From an uncultured Peptostreptococcaceae bacterium (GTDB lineage: Bacteria > Bacillota > Clostridia > Tissierellales > Peptoniphilaceae): a stretch of 5,969 nucleotides of DNA. Both the position numbers and the translations under genes were made by a program. The DNA lies in the NCBI GenBank assembly GCA_945910665.1, contig CAMDZK010000076.1, forward strand, positions 1 to 5,969. The letters run 5' to 3'. Positions 5,503 through 5,969 of the stretch are shown here, in pieces; within the stretch, counting starts at the first letter, position 1, and every line of letters begins with the position of its first letter. The notes under the pieces are model-generated. The model searched no databases. It was not told the DNA's origin and worked only from the letters and a program-made list of their open reading frames with translations.

Positions 5503-5736
5503 ATGATGCCTTTAATTCTCGCAGAAGCGGGCGCATTACATACAGTTGGAAAAATCGGCGGAGAAACAAAAGTCCGAAAACATTTGGAAAACTTAGGTTT
5601 TAACGTTGGCGCAAGCGTTCGCATCATCAGTAAATTTCAAGGAAATGTAATCGTCGCAGTGAAAGACACGCGGGTTGCAATCTCAGAGGAAATGGCTAGG
5701 TACATTTTGGTCATTCCAAGAACGGAGGCACAATGA
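5503..5736 (+). CDS. feoA: FeoA family ferrous iron transport accessory protein (first copy)
   Basis: This is a small cytosolic SH3-like protein of the Feo system, which supports GTP-driven Fe2+ uptake by the membrane protein FeoB. The 77 residues carry the FeoA pattern: a short leader, then KIGGETKVRKHLENLGFNVG (17-36), which is the helix and loop typical of the first FeoA in Clostridia, then GASVRIISKFQGNVIVAVKDTRVAISEEMA, a beta-rich core in which 'GNVIVAVKDTRVAI' replaces the usual 'GDPIEIRVRGYELAL'. It follows a strong promoter, a Fur box and a consensus ribosome site, and overlaps the second feoA by 4 nt (ATGA). The exact biochemical role of FeoA is not settled in the family; an interaction with the G-protein part of FeoB is usually proposed. 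Confidence 0.93.
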   Translation: MMPLILAEAGALHTVGKIGGETKVRKHLENLGFNVGASVRIISKFQGNVIVAVKDTRVAISEEMARYILVIPRTEAQ

Positions 5737-5954
5737 AAACCTTAAAAAGCGCTAAAATTGGCTCTACTTCTACTGTGAAAAAAGTCCATGGAGAAGGAGC
5801 CATCAGACGTCGCATTATGGATATGGGCATAACCAAAGGGACGGATGTTTTCCTCAGAAAAGTCGCACCTTTAGGCGACCCCATGGAACTCACCGTCCGC
5901 GGATATGAGCTCACCATTCGCAAAGACGACGCCGAAAAGATCGAAATTGAGTAA
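5733..5954 (+). CDS. feoA: FeoA family ferrous iron transport accessory protein (second copy)
   Basis: This is a second FeoA domain protein of 73 residues, again SH3-like and presumably cytosolic. It carries the more classical signature: RRRIMDMGITKGTDV (25-39), VAPLGDPMELTVRGYEL (44-60) and IRKDDAEKIEI (62-72). It differs clearly from the first copy, so the pair is not a recent duplication. Two consecutive feoA genes before feoB are common in Clostridia, and the two proteins may have different roles at FeoB. The start is in an ATGA overlap with the first copy, with GGAGG (5724-5728) as ribosome site. Expression should follow the same Fur-controlled promoter. Confidence 0.95.
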   Translation: MKTLKSAKIGSTSTVKKVHGEGAIRRRIMDMGITKGTDVFLRKVAPLGDPMELTVRGYELTIRKDDAEKIEIE

Positions 5955-5957
5955 TAC

Positions 5958-5969
5958 GGGCAGGAGCCC
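5958..5969 (+). promoter_or_regulatory. Probable ribosome binding site of the next gene (expected feoB) at the window edge
   Basis: The last bases, GGGCAGGAGCCC, contain an AGGAG motif shortly after the second feoA stop. The next start codon is beyond the window; from gene order feoB is expected. The 12 bases can also form a 4-bp GC stem (GGGC/GCCC) with AGGA in the loop. Confidence 0.5.

Noticed and set aside
1..5969. Search for CRISPR repeats, insertion sequences, attachment sites or defence genes
   Set aside because: No spaced direct repeats, transposase or integrase motifs were seen. The tRNA-Ser is intact, and its 3' flank is the SRP RNA rather than an integrated element.

Overview
The window looks like chromosome from a Bacillota bacterium, most likely Clostridia in the broad sense, with GC by eye in the mid-40s percent. 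The signs are a large Clostridia/Bacillus-type SRP RNA with an Alu domain, the dnaX-ybaB-recR gene order, strong consensus sigma-A promoters, AGGAGG-type ribosome binding sites, and a tandem feoA-feoA arrangement behind a Fur-type operator. I cannot name a genus from the sequence.

Left part (about 11-412, minus strand): a near-perfect TTGACA-17-TATAAT promoter drives tRNA-Ser(GGA), followed after only 2 nt by the large SRP RNA. This RNA unit diverges from dnaX; in Bacillus subtilis the SRP RNA gene is on the same strand as dnaX. An intergenic stretch of about 120 bp holds both promoters.

Middle part (494-5388, plus strand): a tightly packed six-gene run with 4- or 22-nt overlaps or gaps of at most 8 nt. 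It holds dnaX (clamp-loader subunit), ybaB/ebfC (nucleoid-associated protein), recR (recombination mediator), a YitV-like alpha/beta hydrolase, a two-TM protein with a TPR-like cytosolic part and no recognised function, and a Nit2/omega-amidase-like nitrilase family protein. The first three genes are the conserved replication/repair block. The last three are accessory genes that appear to share the transcript. A strong intrinsic terminator overlaps the stop codon of the last gene.

Right part (5406-5969, plus strand): a new transcription unit for ferrous iron uptake. A consensus promoter overlaps a Fur-type box, followed by two overlapping small FeoA genes. The window ends just after what is probably the ribosome binding site of the next gene, presumably feoB.

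The most interesting signal is inside dnaX. An in-frame A AAA AAG heptamer, the same slippery sequence used in E. coli dnaX, sits at codons 360-362. A 9-bp stem-loop starts 8 nt downstream, and a TGA in the -1 frame lies 18 nt after the heptamer. This lies where the clamp-loader domains end, so a short gamma-like DnaX form of about 368 residues is a testable prediction. No Shine-Dalgarno-like stimulator is visible, and A-rich heptamers also occur elsewhere in the operon, so this remains a hypothesis.
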